A DNA stretch of 64,000 nt from Streptomyces tirandamycinicus (GTDB lineage Bacteria; Actinomycetota; Actinomycetes; Streptomycetales; Streptomycetaceae): NCBI RefSeq assembly GCF_003097515.1, contig NZ_CP029188.1, forward strand, positions 2,668,501 to 2,732,500, read 5' to 3'. The position numbers were made by a program, and so were the translations under genes. Positions 47,401-55,390 of this stretch are shown in pieces. Numbering within the stretch: position 1 is the first letter of the stretch; each line of letters opens with the position of its first letter. The notes beneath the pieces were generated by a model. The model was not told the origin of the DNA. It did no database searches and saw only the letters and a program-made list of their open reading frames with translations.

Positions 47401-47949
47401 GAACTCCCCGCGCTTCTCCACCAGCTCCACCCGCGAGTACGCCGCGGCGGCGAGCCCCGCGACGACGTCCTCCAGGTCGGCGGTCCGCCCGGTGCGCAGG
47501 GCCACCGGTTCCAGGTCGCCGAGGCCCTTGACCTGGGGCTGGAGCACCGACCGTACGGGGGCGACGACGACGCTCACGGGCCCGGCGGCCGGGTCGTCCG
47601 CGCTGGGGTGCGCGAGCCGCCGCAGCACCGCGAGCCGCCGGCCGACGGTGTCGGAGCGGGGGGACAGCCGCTCGTGCGGCAGGGTCTCCCAGGAGGGGTA
47701 GTCCACGACCGTGTCGGGGTCGAGCAGCGACCGCAGCGCGGCGGCCAGGTCCTCGGCCTCGCGGCCGGTCGCGGTCACGGCCAGCACGGGCCGGGCGGCC
47801 TCGCGGGCGAGGCCCGCCACGACGAAGGGCCGGGCGGCCGGCGGTCCGACCAGATCGACGTGGGGCCGGTGACCGTCGCCCGCGGCTTTCACCGCTTCGA
47901 CGAGGGCGGGGTCCTTGACGACGGCGTCGAGCAGACCGTGCAGGCTCAT
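44419..47949 (-). CDS. mfd: Transcription-repair coupling factor Mfd
   Basis: 1176 residues. The UvrB-like N-terminus occupies about residues 1-370. The RNA polymerase-interacting CarD-like domain is near 495-590 (YIVHEQHGVGRYLEM). The translocase has Walker A GDVGYGKTE near 655, DEEQRFG near 755, ATPIPRTLEM, and the TRG/second RecA block GESALEQVVVDF. The C-terminal TRCF domain closes it (about 1010-1110). Mfd removes RNA polymerase stalled at damage and recruits UvrA. No divergence from the family was noted. It is preceded by the divergent sigma factor gene. Confidence 0.97.
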   Translation of the reverse strand: MSLHGLLDAVVKDPALVEAVKAAGDGHRPHVDLVGPPAARPFVVAGLAREAARPVLAVTATGREAEDLAAALRSLLDPDTVVDYPSWETLPHERLSPRSDTVGRRLAVLRRLAHPSADDPAAGPVSVVVAPVRSVLQPQVKGLGDLEPVALRTGRTADLEDVVAGLAAAAYSRVELVEKRGEFAVRGGILDVFPPTEEHPLRIEFWGDDVEEIRYFKVADQRSLEVAEHGLWAPPCRELLLTDEVRQRAAALAEAHPELGELLGKIAEGIAVEGMESLAPVLVDDMELLLDVMPAGSMAVVCDPERVRTRAADLVATSQEFLQASWAASAGGGQAPIDLGAASLRGIADVRDRARELGMMWWSVSPFAADEELTDDTLTLGMHAPETYRGDTARALADTKGWLADGWRTVYVTEGHGTASRTVEVLGGEGIAARLDADLGEISPSVVHVACGSIDYGLIDPGLKLAVLTETDLSGQKAAGRDGARMPTRRRKQIDPLTLEAGDYIVHEQHGVGRYLEMVQRTVQGATREYLLVEYAPAKRGQPGDRLYIPTDQLEQVTKYVGGEAPTLHRLGGADWTKTKARAKKAVKEIAADLIKLYSARMAAPGHTFGPDTPWQRELEDAFPYAETPDQLTTIAEVKEDMEKSVPMDRLICGDVGYGKTEIAVRAAFKAVQDGKQVAVLVPTTLLVQQHFGTFSERYSQFPVVTRALSRFQSDAEAKTTLEGLRDGSVDIVIGTHRLFSSETRFKDLGLVIVDEEQRFGVEHKEQLKKLRANVDVLTMSATPIPRTLEMAVTGIREMSTITTPPEERHPVLTFVGPYEEKQIGAAIRRELLREGQVFYIHNRVESIDRAAARLREIVPEARIATAHGQMGESALEQVVVDFWEKKFDVLVSTTIVESGIDISNANTLIVERGDNFGLSQLHQLRGRVGRGRERGYAYFLYPPEKPLTETAHERLATIAQHTEMGAGMYVAMKDLEIRGAGNLLGGEQSGHIAGVGFDLYVRMVGEAVADYRASLEGGAEEEPPLEVKIELPVDAHVPHDYAPGERLRLQAYRAIAAANTEEDVKAVREELVDRYGKLPEPVENLLLVAGLRMLARACGVGEIVLQGPNIRFAPVELRESQELRLKRLYPRTVIKPAVRQILVPRPTTGKIGGKPVVGRELLAWTGEFLTSILGS

Positions 47950-48152
47950 GAAGGGTTATCCGTCCGGGGTCCGTAAGAGGGTGGGCAACGCGAACAGCCC
48001 GACACGTCTGAGGTCCCTGTGATCCAGGGCCGGGCCGGGGATCTCCAGAGTACGCCCGCCGGAAATCTCGCGGGACGGGTAAACCGGGGCCCGCCTCCGG
48101 TGCGTATACGGCGCGAGATCTCACCACCCGACCAGCACCGACGGAGCCGCAT

Positions 48153-48677
48153 GTGACCGACGACGAGTTCGAGGAGTTCTACGCGCGCTCCGTGACGCGG
48201 CTGGTGGGCCAGGTGTACCTGATGACCGGCGATCTCCACGAGGCCCAGGACGTCGTCCAGGAGGCGTTCGTGCGCGCCTGGGGACGGCGGTCGGATCTGC
48301 GGGCGGACGCCGGTCCGGAGGCCTGGATACGGACGGTCGCCCGGCGCCTCGCGGTCAGCCGGTGGCGGCGCGGGGTGCGGGCCGCCGCGGCCTGGCGGCG
48401 GCACCACCGGGAGGACCGGGCACCGGCCGCGGCGGCACCGGACCCCGGCACGGTCGCGCTGGTCGCGGCGCTGCGGCGGCTGTCCGAGCGGCAGCGGCGG
48501 GTGGCCGTCCTGCACTACGTGTGCGATCTGTCCGTGGACCAGGTGGCGGCGGAGACCGGTTTGGCCCCCGGGACCGTGAAGTCGCATCTGTTCCGCGCCC
48601 GGGCCGCACTCGCCCCCCATCTCGACGACGCGGCCGACCGGGTCGGCGCGGCCATGCCGAAGGAGCACGGTGTCTGA
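48153..48677 (+). CDS. ECF sigma factor, SigE family
   Basis: 174 residues from GTG 48153. Region 2 (FEEFYARSVTRLVGQVYLMTGDLHEAQDVVQEAFVRAWGR) and region 4 (LSERQRRVAVLHYVCDLSVDQVAAETG, then LAPGTVKSHLFRARAAL) fit the SigE-like ECF group of Streptomyces. It directs RNA polymerase to stress or envelope promoters. Its stop overlaps by eight bases the start of the next gene, a frameshifted membrane protein that would be the normal partner, probably a membrane regulator. The neighbour mfd is divergent. Confidence 0.88.
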   Translation: MTDDEFEEFYARSVTRLVGQVYLMTGDLHEAQDVVQEAFVRAWGRRSDLRADAGPEAWIRTVARRLAVSRWRRGVRAAAAWRRHHREDRAPAAAAPDPGTVALVAALRRLSERQRRVAVLHYVCDLSVDQVAAETGLAPGTVKSHLFRARAALAPHLDDAADRVGAAMPKEHGV

Positions 48678-49246
48678 CTTCGACGAGCAGGAAGCCCCGC
48701 TGGCCCGGGCGCTCAAGCGGGCGGCGGCGACGGGCGGGGCGCTGACCGCGCCCGCGCCGCCCGGCCGGGCGGCACTGGGCGCCCGGCGCCGGCGCGCGGG
48801 CGGCGATAGCCGCGGCCTGCGCGGTGTGCGTCCTCGCGGGCGGCGCGACCGTGGCCGCGGTGCAGCTGACCCCTCGGGGCTCCACCGCGCCGGCCGCGCC
48901 GCCGACGCCCGTGGACTCGGGGAACGGCGCCTCCGCGACGCCGGCCCCGCCGGCCCCCGGCGGATCCGCGCCCGCGCCCGCGGCGTCGGCACCGACCGGG
49001 ACGCCGACCGCACCCGGCTCGGCGTCGCCGTCCGTGCCCCCGTCGGTGGCCCCGTCGGTGGCCCCGGCCGCACCCGGCTCGGCGTCGCCGTCCTTCCCTC
49101 CGACCGGTCCGGCCGGGGATCCCACACCGTACGCGTCCCCCTCGGCCACCGGCAGCCCCGCGCCCGGCCCGGCGTCGCCGTCCGTGCCTCCGGGCGGGCC
49201 GCTCGGGGGCGCGGGCTCCGGCAGCCCGCCCGCCGGGGGCCGCTGA
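48670..49246 (+). pseudogene. Frameshifted membrane protein after the sigma factor
   Basis: The first part from GTG 48670 reads normally in frame 1 (SDFDEQEAPLARALKRAAATG, then an Arg-rich stretch). From about 48803 the sensible protein is in frame 2: a membrane span (AIAAACAVCVLAGGATVAAVQL) and then a Pro/Ala/Ser/Thr-rich extracytoplasmic tail to the stop at 49246. Frame 1 beyond 48803 is only an Arg-rich shadow. The switch lies in the GC-repeat CGGCGCCGGCGCGCGG near 48785-48803. A single indel would restore one protein of about 190 residues. Either the gene is broken or this is a sequencing error. It may be a partner or target of the sigma factor. Confidence 0.75.
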
Positions 49247-49322
49247 CCGGCGGCCGCTGGACCGGGGGTTGCTGGACCGGGGGCCTCTGGGCCGGGGGCC
49301 GCTGGGCCGGGGGCCGCTGACC
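49234..49322. repeat. 15-base tandem repeat starting at a stop codon
   Basis: Six units of the form CGGGGGCCGCTGGGC lie in a row. The first (49234-49248) contains the stop codon TGA of the preceding gene, and the last (49308-49322) repeats that unit exactly. Units in between vary by one to four bases. Confidence 0.8.
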
Positions 49323-49725
49323 GGCACCGGCGGATCGGAACGCCGGCGTCCGGGCTCGGCCGCGGACCCGCCGAGCGCGAACGGCAGGCCCCGCCGCCCG
49401 CCGATGGACGCGGCCGCCGGCTCAGCGACGCGGCGGCCGGGCACGTCACGGCAGCGGGAGCGGGACGGCGAATGCCCCGCCGCGGCACCGACGGGGACCC
49501 CGCCGGGCGACGGGGGCCGTGAGCCCCGCCGGGCGACGGGCGGACGGCTATGCCATTGCGCCAGATTCCAGACGGCAGACGCCGGGTACGGCCGGCAGGG
49601 CCGCGCGACGGGCTGCCGGCAGGGCCGGACGCCGGACGACGGGCCGCAGGGCGCGGCGACGGCTCCGGCCCGGTGGGCGTCCTGCACGCTCACCGGGCCG
49701 GGCCCTCGTGCGCGCACCGCCGCCG
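49247..49725. other. Repeat-rich spacer after the frameshifted gene
   Basis: No gene is supported. Besides the 15-base array it holds two CCCCGCCGGGCGACGGG words near 49498 and 49524. The strong GC bias opens every frame, which makes false reading frames. Confidence 0.5.
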
Positions 49726-52302
49726 CTACTCGGCGGCGATCGCGTTCAGCACGTTCATCCGGCCGGCGCGGAACGCCGGCACCAGCGCGGCGATCAGTCC
49801 CACGAACGCCGACCCGGCGAAGACGTACAGGATCGTCGGCCAGGGGATGTCGAGGACGCCCAGCCCCTCCAGCGCGAGCAGCTTCTGCGCCGCGGTGCCC
49901 CAGCCCATGCCCAGGCCGAGGCCGAGCAGGGCGCCGAAGAGCGCGATGACGACCGACTCCAGACGGATCATCCGGCGCAGCTGGCGGCGGGAGAGGCCGA
50001 TGGCCCGCATCAGGCCGATCTCCCGCGTCCGCTCGACCACCGACAGGGCCAGGGTGTTGACGACCCCCAGGACGGCCACGATGACGGCGAGCGCGAGCAG
50101 GCCGTACACGATGTTCAGCAGCTGGCCGACCTGGTCCTTCAGGTCCTGCTTGAAGTCGGTCTGGTCCAGCACCCGGTACTGCGGGTAGGCGGCGAGGGCG
50201 TCCTTGAGGCCCTGGTAGGCCTCCTTCTCCATGCCCTCCTCGGCCTCGGCGAACATCATCGTGTTCTTCGGCATCCGCTCGGGTGTGAAGTACCGCTCGG
50301 CGGTGCCGAGCGCCATGTACATCGCGCCCTTGTCGACGTTGGTGTCGTCGGAGGTGACGGCCGCGACCGTCAGCTTCGCGGTCTCGCCGCCCCGGAACGC
50401 CACCGTCATCGTGTCGCCGACCTTCACCCCGTGCTGCTCGGCGTAGGTCTCGCCGACGGACATGGCGTCCTCCCCGTACGCGGCGGCGAGGTCACCGGCG
50501 ACGGTCTCGCGGCGCAGGTCCTGTGCGTACGTCGGGTCGGCGGCGACCAGCCACTCGTCGTCGCTGGACGTCCCGTCGGGGGCGGTGACGGTCGCGCCGA
50601 CGGCCCGGTACTCGGTGACGTGGGCGATGCCGGGCGACTTCTCCAGGGCCCGCTGCGCCTGCGGCACGATCGGGCCGCCGTTGGCGGACTGGACGATGAA
50701 GTCGGCGCCGACGGACTTGTCGAGCTCCTCCGTCGCCGAGGCGACCATCGACGAGCCGACCACGGACAGGCAGGCGACGAGCGCGAGGCCGATCATCAGG
50801 GCGGCGCCGGTGGCACCGGTGCGGCGCGGGTTGCGCAGGGCGTTGCGCTCGGCCATCTTCCCCACCGGCCCGAAGACCCGCAGCAGGACCGCGCCGAGGA
50901 CCCGCACGACGCCACCCGCCAGCAGCGGTCCGACGACGATGAAGCCGACGAGGCTGAGGACGACGCCGGCGCCGAGCCAGATCGAGCCCCCGGCGGCCTC
51001 GTCGGCTCGTGTCGCCGCCCACAGGGCCGCGCCGCCGACACCGGTGAGGACCAGGCCGACGACGCCCCGGACGAGTCCGGCCCGGCCGTCGGCGGGGGTG
51101 CCGGCGTCGCGGAGGGCGGCCATCGGGGAGACCTTCCCGGCCCGCCTGGCCGGGATGTAGGCGGCGAGGACCGTGACGACGACGCCGAGCGCGAGACCGA
51201 CGGCGGGGGTCGTCCACTTCACCGTCAGATCAGAGGTGGAGAGGTTCATGCCCATCGAGGACATGAGTTCCATCAGGCCGACGGCGAGCCCCACCCCGGC
51301 GCCGACGCCGGCGGCCGAGCCGACGACGCCGAGGAGCAGCGCCTCGACGAGGACCGACCGGTTGACCTGGCGGCGGCTCGCACCGATGGCGCGCATCAGG
51401 CCGATCTCGCGGGTGCGCTGGGCGACCAGCATCGAGAAGGTGTTGACGATGAGGAAGACGCCGACCAGGACGGCGACTCCGGCGAAGCCGAGCATCGCGT
51501 ACTTCATGATGTCGAGGAAGCCGCTGACTTCCTCCCGGCCCGCGTCCGCCGCCTCGGCCTGTGTCTGGAACGTGTACGGGCCCTCGGCGGCGGCGGCGAC
51601 GTTCTCCTTCAGCCGCTCGTGGCTCACCCCGGGTTCGGCGGTGACCGCGATATGGGTGAACCGCCCCGTCCCGCCGAGGAGTTCGCGCTGGGCGGTGGCG
51701 GTGTCGAAGTAGACGACGGCAGCTCCGGGGTTGGTGACCTTGAAGGAGGCTATGCCGGAGATCGTCGCCGTGAAGTCGCCGGTGACGGCGATGGTGCGCA
51801 GCCTGTCGCCGATCTTCAGGCTGTGCTTCGCGGCGGTGTCGGCGTCGACCATGACGTCGGTGGGCCCGCGAGGGGCGCGGCCGGAGGTGATCTCCATCGA
51901 GCGCAGGTCGCCGCGCGTCCAGTTGCCGGCGATCGTGGGGGCTCCGTTGCTGGAGCCCATGTTCTTGTTGCGGGCGTCGACGACGGTGACGCTCAGGGAG
52001 ACGACGGCGCCCTCGGCGGACTTCACGCCCTCGGCCTTCTCCACGGCCGGCAGGAGCGAGGCGGGCAGGGTCTCGGGGCGGCCGCTTTCCGGGGTCGCGT
52101 CGTCGGTCCCGGTCTTCTCGGGGGTGACGGTGACATCGGCGGCGGTGACCGCGAACAGCTTGTCGAACGTGGTGTTCATCGTGTCGCTGAACACCAGGGT
52201 GCCGGACACGAACGCCACGGACAGCAGGACGGCGACGGCGGACAGCGCCATGCGTCCCTTGTGCGCGAGGAGGTTGCGCAGCGAGGTTCTCAGCACCGTC
52301 AC
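49726..52302 (-). CDS. FtsX-like/MacB-type ABC permease, second copy
   Basis: 858 residues from GTG 52302, which overlaps the ATPase stop (GTGA). The layout repeats that of the first permease of this window: TM1 (MALSAVAVLLSVAFVSGTLVF), a periplasmic-type domain of about 230 residues, FtsX core (MLGFAGVAVLVGVFLIVNTFSMLVAQRTREIGLMRAIGASRRQ), two central spans, then a second half ending IVAVLGVVNTLALSVVERTREIGLMRAIG and two final spans. Sequence identity with the first copy is visible in these cores; the outer domains differ more. Substrate unknown. Confidence 0.92.
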   Translation of the reverse strand: MTVLRTSLRNLLAHKGRMALSAVAVLLSVAFVSGTLVFSDTMNTTFDKLFAVTAADVTVTPEKTGTDDATPESGRPETLPASLLPAVEKAEGVKSAEGAVVSLSVTVVDARNKNMGSSNGAPTIAGNWTRGDLRSMEITSGRAPRGPTDVMVDADTAAKHSLKIGDRLRTIAVTGDFTATISGIASFKVTNPGAAVVYFDTATAQRELLGGTGRFTHIAVTAEPGVSHERLKENVAAAAEGPYTFQTQAEAADAGREEVSGFLDIMKYAMLGFAGVAVLVGVFLIVNTFSMLVAQRTREIGLMRAIGASRRQVNRSVLVEALLLGVVGSAAGVGAGVGLAVGLMELMSSMGMNLSTSDLTVKWTTPAVGLALGVVVTVLAAYIPARRAGKVSPMAALRDAGTPADGRAGLVRGVVGLVLTGVGGAALWAATRADEAAGGSIWLGAGVVLSLVGFIVVGPLLAGGVVRVLGAVLLRVFGPVGKMAERNALRNPRRTGATGAALMIGLALVACLSVVGSSMVASATEELDKSVGADFIVQSANGGPIVPQAQRALEKSPGIAHVTEYRAVGATVTAPDGTSSDDEWLVAADPTYAQDLRRETVAGDLAAAYGEDAMSVGETYAEQHGVKVGDTMTVAFRGGETAKLTVAAVTSDDTNVDKGAMYMALGTAERYFTPERMPKNTMMFAEAEEGMEKEAYQGLKDALAAYPQYRVLDQTDFKQDLKDQVGQLLNIVYGLLALAVIVAVLGVVNTLALSVVERTREIGLMRAIGLSRRQLRRMIRLESVVIALFGALLGLGLGMGWGTAAQKLLALEGLGVLDIPWPTILYVFAGSAFVGLIAALVPAFRAGRMNVLNAIAAE

Positions 52303-53087
52303 GAGGTCCGTCCCCGGGCGTCGAAGTCCTTCATGCGGTCGAGGACCTGCTCGGCGGTCGGGTCGAGCATCTCGTCGACGATCCGGCCGTCGGCCAGGTA
52401 CAGGACGCGGTCGGCGTAGGAGGCGGCGACGGGGTCGTGGGTGACCATGACGATGGTCTGGGCGAGCTCGTCGACGGACCGGCGCAGGAAGCCCAGGACC
52501 TCGGCGCCGGAGCGGGAGTCCAGGTTCCCGGTCGGCTCGTCGCCGAAGATGATGTCGGGCCGGGCGGCGAGGGCGCGGGCCACGGCGACGCGCTGCTGCT
52601 GGCCGCCCGACAGCTGGCTGGGGCGGTGCTTCAGCCGGTCGGCGAGCCCGACGGTCTCCACCACCCGGTTCAGCCAGGCGGTGTCCGGCGTCCGGCCCGC
52701 GATGTCCATGGGGAGCGTGATGTTCTCCAGGGCGTTCAGTGTGGGCAGCAGGTTGAACGCCTGGAAGATGAAGCCGATCCGGTCGCGGCGGAGCCGGGTG
52801 AGCTTCCCGTCCTTCAGCCGGGTGATCTCGGTCTCGTCGAGGTGGATCTCGCCCGAGGTGACGGTGTCGAGTCCGGCGAGGCAGTGCATCAGCGTGGACT
52901 TGCCGGAGCCCGACGGGCCCATGATCGCGGTGAACTGCCCCCGCATGATGTCCACGTCGACGTGGTCGAGCGCGACGACCCGCGTCTCGCCGGAGCCGTA
53001 CGCCTTCACCACCTGGCGCGCCCGGGCCGCGACGGCCGTACGCCCTCCGGTATCCCCGTGCCCGGGAATGGTCACAGCCGTTGTCAC
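52299..53087 (-). CDS. ABC transporter ATP-binding protein, second copy
   Basis: 262 residues from GTG 53087 (GGAG 9 bases upstream). Walker A GPSGSGKST, FIFQAFNLLPTLNALENITL, LSGGQQQR, IFGDEPTGNLDSRSGAEVLG and VMVTHDP are intact. It is co-translated with the permease (GTGA overlap). The protein is a close paralogue of the product of 12944-13714, and the two operons point towards each other's opposite ends, about 33 kb apart. Confidence 0.93.
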   Translation of the reverse strand: MTTAVTIPGHGDTGGRTAVAARARQVVKAYGSGETRVVALDHVDVDIMRGQFTAIMGPSGSGKSTLMHCLAGLDTVTSGEIHLDETEITRLKDGKLTRLRRDRIGFIFQAFNLLPTLNALENITLPMDIAGRTPDTAWLNRVVETVGLADRLKHRPSQLSGGQQQRVAVARALAARPDIIFGDEPTGNLDSRSGAEVLGFLRRSVDELAQTIVMVTHDPVAASYADRVLYLADGRIVDEMLDPTAEQVLDRMKDFDARGRTS

Positions 53088-53441
53088 GGTAAGTCTCCGA
53101 TCTCGGTGAACGGTCAGCCCCGAGCGCGCCACTCGCGGTACGGGTGTGCATGGCGGAACGGCCCCGGCGCGCCGGCGCGGGGCCGAGTTCCCGGCCGAGG
53201 TCCTCCCCCCTCGCGGCGGCCCGGGGGGCCGTGCCGCCGACGTGAGTCCACGGTAGGGAAGGTCTTGCGGCCGGCTCGTCCTCCAGGGGGACGAACGGGC
53301 CCTGGACGGAAGTAGGGAGATCCCCCTAGGGGCTCGCGGCTTCGGTACGGCGCCCGCCGCTGAACGCGGGCCTCTCCCCTGGCGGCGCGCGGGATGAGAG
53401 GCTGTGCCCGGCAGAGATAGATGCATAGGGAAGGGATCTCG
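53088..53441. other. Divergent promoter region of the ABC and MFS genes
   Basis: No gene is supported. It contains the promoters of the leftward ABC operon and the rightward MFS gene, and near the middle the TAGGG/CCCTA palindrome described separately. Confidence 0.55.
53313..53332. promoter_or_regulatory. Palindromic element between the ABC and MFS genes
   Basis: TAGGGAGATCCCCCTAGGGG. TAGGG and CCCTA are inverted about AGATCC, and CCCCTAGGGG at 53323-53332 is a perfect palindrome. Position and form suit a shared operator for the divergent transporter genes. Confidence 0.4.
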
Positions 53442-55136
53442 ATGGGCGGGGGCGGGGGCGGGGACACGGGAGCGGACGGCACCGGAACGGACGCGCACGC
53501 TGACGGCACCGGCACCGGAACGGACGCGGACGCGGACGCGGGAGCGGGCGCGGGAGCGGGCGGCAGCGGCGACGACGGCAGCGGCAGCGGCAGCACGGAG
53601 GCGGACACACGGGCCGCCGGGAAGCCGTTACGCGACGGGACCGGACCGGGCGGGGGCGGGCGGCCCGCCGTCAGCGCCGCGCGCCGGCGCGGGCCGGTGG
53701 TCGCCGCGCTGATGCTCGGTATGGCACTCGCCGCCCTCGACGGCACGGTCGTGTCGACCGCGGTCCCCCAGATCGTCGGCGACCTGGGCGGCTTCTCCGT
53801 CTTCTCCTGGCTGTTCTCCGGCTATCTGCTCGCCGTCACCGTCACCCTCCCCGTCTACGGCAAGCTCTGCGACACCTTCGGCCGCAAGCCCGTGCTGGTC
53901 GCGGGCATCGTGCTGTTCCTGGCCGGTTCGCTGCTGTGCGCGGCGGCCTGGAGCATGGCCTCGCTCATCGCCTTCCGCGTCGTCCAGGGACTCGGCGGAG
54001 GAGCGCTGCAGGGCACGATCCAGACCATCGCCGCCGATCTGTACCCGCTGGAGGAGCGGCCCCGCATCGTGGCCAGGCTGTCCACGGTGTGGGCGGTCTC
54101 CTCGGTCGCCGGCCCGGCGGTGGGCGGCCTGCTCGCCGCCTACGCCGACTGGCGCTGGATCTTCCTGATCAACCTCCCCGTCGGCGGGGTCGCGCTCTGG
54201 CTGATCGCCCGTCACCTCGTGGAGCCGGCCCGGGAGCGGGGACCCCGCCCCCGGGTCGACTGGCCCGGCGCGCTCGCCGTGTTCGTCACCGGGACGCTGT
54301 TGCTCACCGCGCTGGTCCAGGGCGGAGTGGCCTGGCCCTGGATCTCCGCCCCCTCGTTCGGGCTCCTCGGCGCGAGCGCGGTCTGCGCCGCCGTGACCGT
54401 CGTCGTCGAGCGGCGGGCGGCGGAGCCCGTCATCCCCGGCTGGGTGTGGCGGCGGCGCACCATCGCCTCCGTGAACGTGGCCATGGGCGCGCTGGGGCTG
54501 CTGATGGTCGCGCCGACGGTGTTCCTGCCGACGTACGCCCAGTCGGTGCTCGGGCTCGGGCCGATAGCGGCCGGGTTCGTGCTGTCCGCGATGACCCTCA
54601 GCTGGCCGGTCACCGCGGCGTACGCCAATCGCGTCTACAACCGCATCGGGTTCCGGGACACGGCTCTCACCGGGATGGGCGCCGCGCTGCTGGTCCTGCT
54701 GGCGTTCCCGCTGCTGCCGTACCCGGGCGAGGCGTGGCAGCCGGCACTGATCATGCTGCTGCTGGGGGCGGCCCTCGGCTTCTTCCAGCTCCCGCTGCTC
54801 GTCGGCGTGCAGTCGACCGTGCCCTGGGCCGAGCGCGGGACGGCGACGGCGTCCGTGCTGTTCTGCCGCCAGGTCGGGCAGAGCGTCGGCGCCGCGCTGT
54901 TCGGGGCGCTGGCCAACGCGGTGCTGGCCGCCCGCATGGGCGGTGCGGGCGATCTGGACGCGGTGTCCCACGCGCTCGCGGACGGGTCCGCGCACGACCC
55001 GCTGCGGCGCGCGGTGGCGGCGGCGGTCGACGTCGTCTTCGCCGGCGCCGCGGCGGCCGCCGCGCTCGCGCTGCTCGCGCTGCTGTTCGCACCGCGCAGG
55101 TTCGCGGTCCTCGCGGAGCGGCAGCCGGACGTCTGA
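53442..55136 (+). CDS. MFS drug transporter (DHA2 type) with TTA codon
   Basis: 564 residues from ATG 53442 (AAGGGA 5 bases upstream; ATG 53421 is in frame but lacks a site). The transport core starts near residue 84 and has about 14 spans, with motif C-type and LDGTVVSTAVPQI (DHA2 antiporter motif D1), GYLLAVTVTLPVYGKLCDTFGRK (motif A), and LINLPVGGVALW. It exports drugs or metabolites by proton antiport. The first 84 residues are Gly/Thr/Asp/Ala-rich and low-complexity. Codon 63 (53628-53630) is TTA, so translation should need bldA, if the upstream start is right. Gene is divergent from the second ABC operon. Confidence 0.9.
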   Translation: MGGGGGGDTGADGTGTDAHADGTGTGTDADADAGAGAGAGGSGDDGSGSGSTEADTRAAGKPLRDGTGPGGGGRPAVSAARRRGPVVAALMLGMALAALDGTVVSTAVPQIVGDLGGFSVFSWLFSGYLLAVTVTLPVYGKLCDTFGRKPVLVAGIVLFLAGSLLCAAAWSMASLIAFRVVQGLGGGALQGTIQTIAADLYPLEERPRIVARLSTVWAVSSVAGPAVGGLLAAYADWRWIFLINLPVGGVALWLIARHLVEPARERGPRPRVDWPGALAVFVTGTLLLTALVQGGVAWPWISAPSFGLLGASAVCAAVTVVVERRAAEPVIPGWVWRRRTIASVNVAMGALGLLMVAPTVFLPTYAQSVLGLGPIAAGFVLSAMTLSWPVTAAYANRVYNRIGFRDTALTGMGAALLVLLAFPLLPYPGEAWQPALIMLLLGAALGFFQLPLLVGVQSTVPWAERGTATASVLFCRQVGQSVGAALFGALANAVLAARMGGAGDLDAVSHALADGSAHDPLRRAVAAAVDVVFAGAAAAAALALLALLFAPRRFAVLAERQPDV

Positions 55137-55185
55137 CCTGGGGCGCCGTCGTGTGCGGGGCGTGACACGACCGTTGCCAAAACTA

Positions 55186-55203
55186 CATACCTTCCAGTCG
55201 GTA
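55186..55203. promoter_or_regulatory. Imperfect palindrome upstream of the DUF485 gene
   Basis: CATACC-TTCCAGTC-GGTA is a half-conserved form of the ATACC...GGTAT operators used by several actinobacterial TetR-type repressors. It lies about 190 bases before the start of the DUF485 gene. Low-confidence pattern match. Confidence 0.3.
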
Positions 55204-55390
55204 ACCCCCTTACGCCAGCCCTCTACCGGCAAGTAACGTACGCGCACCACACCGCACCACCCGCACCACACCGCCCGGCGCCCCCGCGCGCACGGGCGTT
55301 CCTCTGTCCCTCGGAGCACGCGTACCGCTCCCGCCCCCGCGTGCCCGGGGGGAGCCCGGCCTTCCGAGGGCCGCCGCAAGGAGCAGCACC

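Noticed and set aside
44068..47976. Open frame of 1302 codons opposite mfd
   Set aside because: Its codons mirror the GC-rich third positions of mfd on the other strand; the protein is Arg/Asp/Gly-rich without any motif.
49245..49320. Frame-1 Trp/Gly pentapeptide repeat after the sigma-factor partner
   Set aside because: The repeat is a 15-base DNA array beginning at the frame-2 stop; the same frame before it is an Arg-rich shadow, so it is not a real protein tail.
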